From NCBI RefSeq assembly GCF_029688735.1, contig NZ_JARULD010000002.1:248001-312000 (forward strand): a stretch of DNA of 64,000 bases, read 5' to 3'. Position 1 is the stretch's first letter. Every line of letters begins with the position of its first letter. Shown piece after piece: positions 63,046 to 64,000 of the stretch. The DNA comes from Qipengyuania flavescens (GTDB taxonomy: Bacteria; Pseudomonadota; Alphaproteobacteria; Sphingomonadales; Sphingomonadaceae). The notes under the pieces are model-generated. The model made no database searches, had not been told where the DNA came from, and saw nothing but the letters and a program-made list of their open reading frames with translations. Made by a program: the position numbers and the translations under genes.

Positions 63046-63480
63046 CTACATGTGAATGTCGAACGCGAAGATCGCCGCGTGGAAGATCAGCGCGATCAGC
63101 ACGAGGCTCGCCAGCGCGTAGAGCACGAAGCGCACCATCACCACATTGGCGGTCGCCTGCACCAGCGAATGCAGGATGCGCAAGCCGACATAGATCCACG
63201 CCAGCAACGCATTCATCCCGTCGCCCCAGCCGGCAATCGCGAGGATGATGCAGGTCGCGTAGAACACCGTCGGCTGTTCATGCAGATGGTTGTGATTGTG
63301 CGCCTTCCACTGGACCTCTGCCGGCAGCTTCTCGTCCAGTACACCGGTCTTGCGCGCATCGTTCGGCTCGATATTCGCCTTCGACATCGCCGGTATGCGC
63401 ACGATGTACATCCACAGCCACATGACCATGGTCCAGGCGAGCAGGACGACGACGGGCTGGAGTATTTCGGATCGGATCAT
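63046..63480 (-). CDS. MAPEG family membrane protein, copy 1
   Basis: 144 residues with four membrane helices (about 8-28, 70-87, 90-105 and 115-140). The pattern KAHNHNHLHEQPTVFYA and LRILHSLVQATANVVMVRF is MAPEG (membrane-associated proteins in eicosanoid and glutathione metabolism), whose bacterial members are little studied. It lies ten bases after a paralogue with the same pattern, and the two are probably co-transcribed. Confidence 0.88.
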   Translation of the reverse strand: MIRSEILQPVVVLLAWTMVMWLWMYIVRIPAMSKANIEPNDARKTGVLDEKLPAEVQWKAHNHNHLHEQPTVFYATCIILAIAGWGDGMNALLAWIYVGLRILHSLVQATANVVMVRFVLYALASLVLIALIFHAAIFAFDIHM

Positions 63481-63490
63481 GGCTCTCTCC

Positions 63491-63946
63491 TCATCCCGTT
63501 ACGATCGACGGGTCGTGGAACAGGGTGGCAAGCACCGCGCGGACGGCCAGCACGGTCAGGGCGAGCGTGGACAGCAGGAAAATCAGGAAGCGGACCTTCA
63601 CGACATTGACGGTCGCCTGGTAGACCGAGTGGATGATCCGCAGCACGACATAAATCCATGCCAGCACCACGTCGATCGCACCTGCACCCATCACCGCCAG
63701 GATCACGACCGCCGCATAGAAGATTGTCGGCTGCTCCATCAGATGCGCATAATTATGCGCTTTCCAATTGACCTTGTCGGGGATCACACCTTCGAGGTTC
63801 TGACCCCGCCCGCCAGGCTTTGCGTTGTCCAGTACCCCACCGGCATTTTTCATGGCGGGGAAGCGCGTCAACGCCATCCAGTAAAGCATGATCAGCGACC
63901 ACACCACCAAGACGGCGGCCGGTGCGAGCATTTGTGCCTGCATCAT
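63491..63946 (-). CDS. MAPEG family membrane protein, copy 2
   Basis: 151 residues with four membrane helices and the matching motifs KAHNYAHLMEQPTIFYAA and LRIIHSVYQATVNVVKVRF. It differs from copy 1 by an insertion after the first helix (GGVLDNAKPGGRGQNLEG). GGGAGAAACC precedes the double ATG at 63946/63943. It is the first gene of the pair. The last 54 bases of the window hold its upstream region, where no clear promoter was seen. Confidence 0.88.
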   Translation of the reverse strand: MMQAQMLAPAAVLVVWSLIMLYWMALTRFPAMKNAGGVLDNAKPGGRGQNLEGVIPDKVNWKAHNYAHLMEQPTIFYAAVVILAVMGAGAIDVVLAWIYVVLRIIHSVYQATVNVVKVRFLIFLLSTLALTVLAVRAVLATLFHDPSIVTG

Positions 63947-64000
63947 GGTTTCTCCCTGTTTCGCGCAGGACTGCTGCGGGAGCGGCGCAAAGTCAAACCC

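Overview
The window is a 64 kb stretch of high-GC chromosome (hand counts of coding segments give about 64-66% G+C) from an alphaproteobacterium. It is most likely a member of the Sphingomonadales, and probably the Erythrobacteraceae (Erythrobacter/Qipengyuania type). Supporting signs are the rpmF-plsX-fabH-ihfA-MerR block, the miaB-phoH-ybeY-corC block, a fur-mucR-rimI-tsaB run, a DUF1489 protein, an FeS-type photolyase, an orphan cobT, and a dispersed repeat of the CCCAGC-GAAA-GCTGGG type. Almost everything is chromosomal housekeeping. I found no insertion sequence, prophage, CRISPR array, rRNA or tRNA. No gene-free gap exceeds about 220 bases.

Layout. 1-8.3 kb: a truncated membrane-anchored trypsin-like protease, divergent ada, then on the minus strand priA, an FeS photolyase, and an aldehyde dehydrogenase-cupin pair with its own stress-type promoter. 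8.4-15.1 kb: a DUF4197 lipoprotein, fsa, cobT, nitroreductase, cysS (with an AT-richer patch inside it), a degenerate DUF559 protein and a 2-hydroxyacid dehydrogenase. 15.1-17.3 kb: a LexA/CI-like S24 regulator divergent from two small genes, with two operator-like palindromes between them, then a lipoprotein and a cytochrome c. 17.4-21.3 kb: MBL hydrolase, rpmF, plsX, fabH, ihfA and a MerR regulator. 21.3-28.3 kb (minus): dciA, two DsbA-like proteins, smc and an M24 peptidase. 28.3-32.5 kb: mutY, a serine hydrolase, nudC and a FrnE-like protein. 32.5-35.0 kb (minus): mgtE, DUF1489, an entericidin and a hydrophilic 80-aa protein, the last two behind stress-type promoters.

35.1-42.6 kb: peptidylprolyl isomerase, miaB, phoH, ybeY, corC and a LysR regulator, with two AT-richer orphan lipoprotein genes inserted among them and one divergent secreted protein. 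42.6-46.8 kb (minus): nfuA, a RutE-like nitroreductase, tsaB, rimI, mucR, fur and an acyltransferase. 46.9-52.6 kb: a double-length M16 protease, class II DAHP synthase and a membrane GGDEF protein. 52.7-55.9 kb: a tightly coupled egtB-egtD-FAD enzyme operon for ergothioneine. 56.6-60.5 kb: an otsB-GH15-otsA trehalose operon. 60.5-64 kb: a single-domain response regulator, a tyrosine phosphatase, trxB, a REP-like inverted repeat and tandem MAPEG genes.

The strongest non-routine signals are regulatory. (1) A composite sequence, GGAAC-N10-TCCCGACCATTGGTT, is identical in parts and spacing before two unlinked genes, with a near-consensus GGAAC-N16-TGTT before the entericidin; together they suggest a general-stress (EcfG-type) regulon. 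(2) Paired palindromes lie in front of the S24 repressor. (3) A two-turn direct repeat plus a perfect 16-bp palindrome lie in front of the ergothioneine operon. Many gene junctions overlap by 1 or 4 bases, often with GTG, TTG or possibly CTG starts. I did not find a convincing wholly new multigene system.
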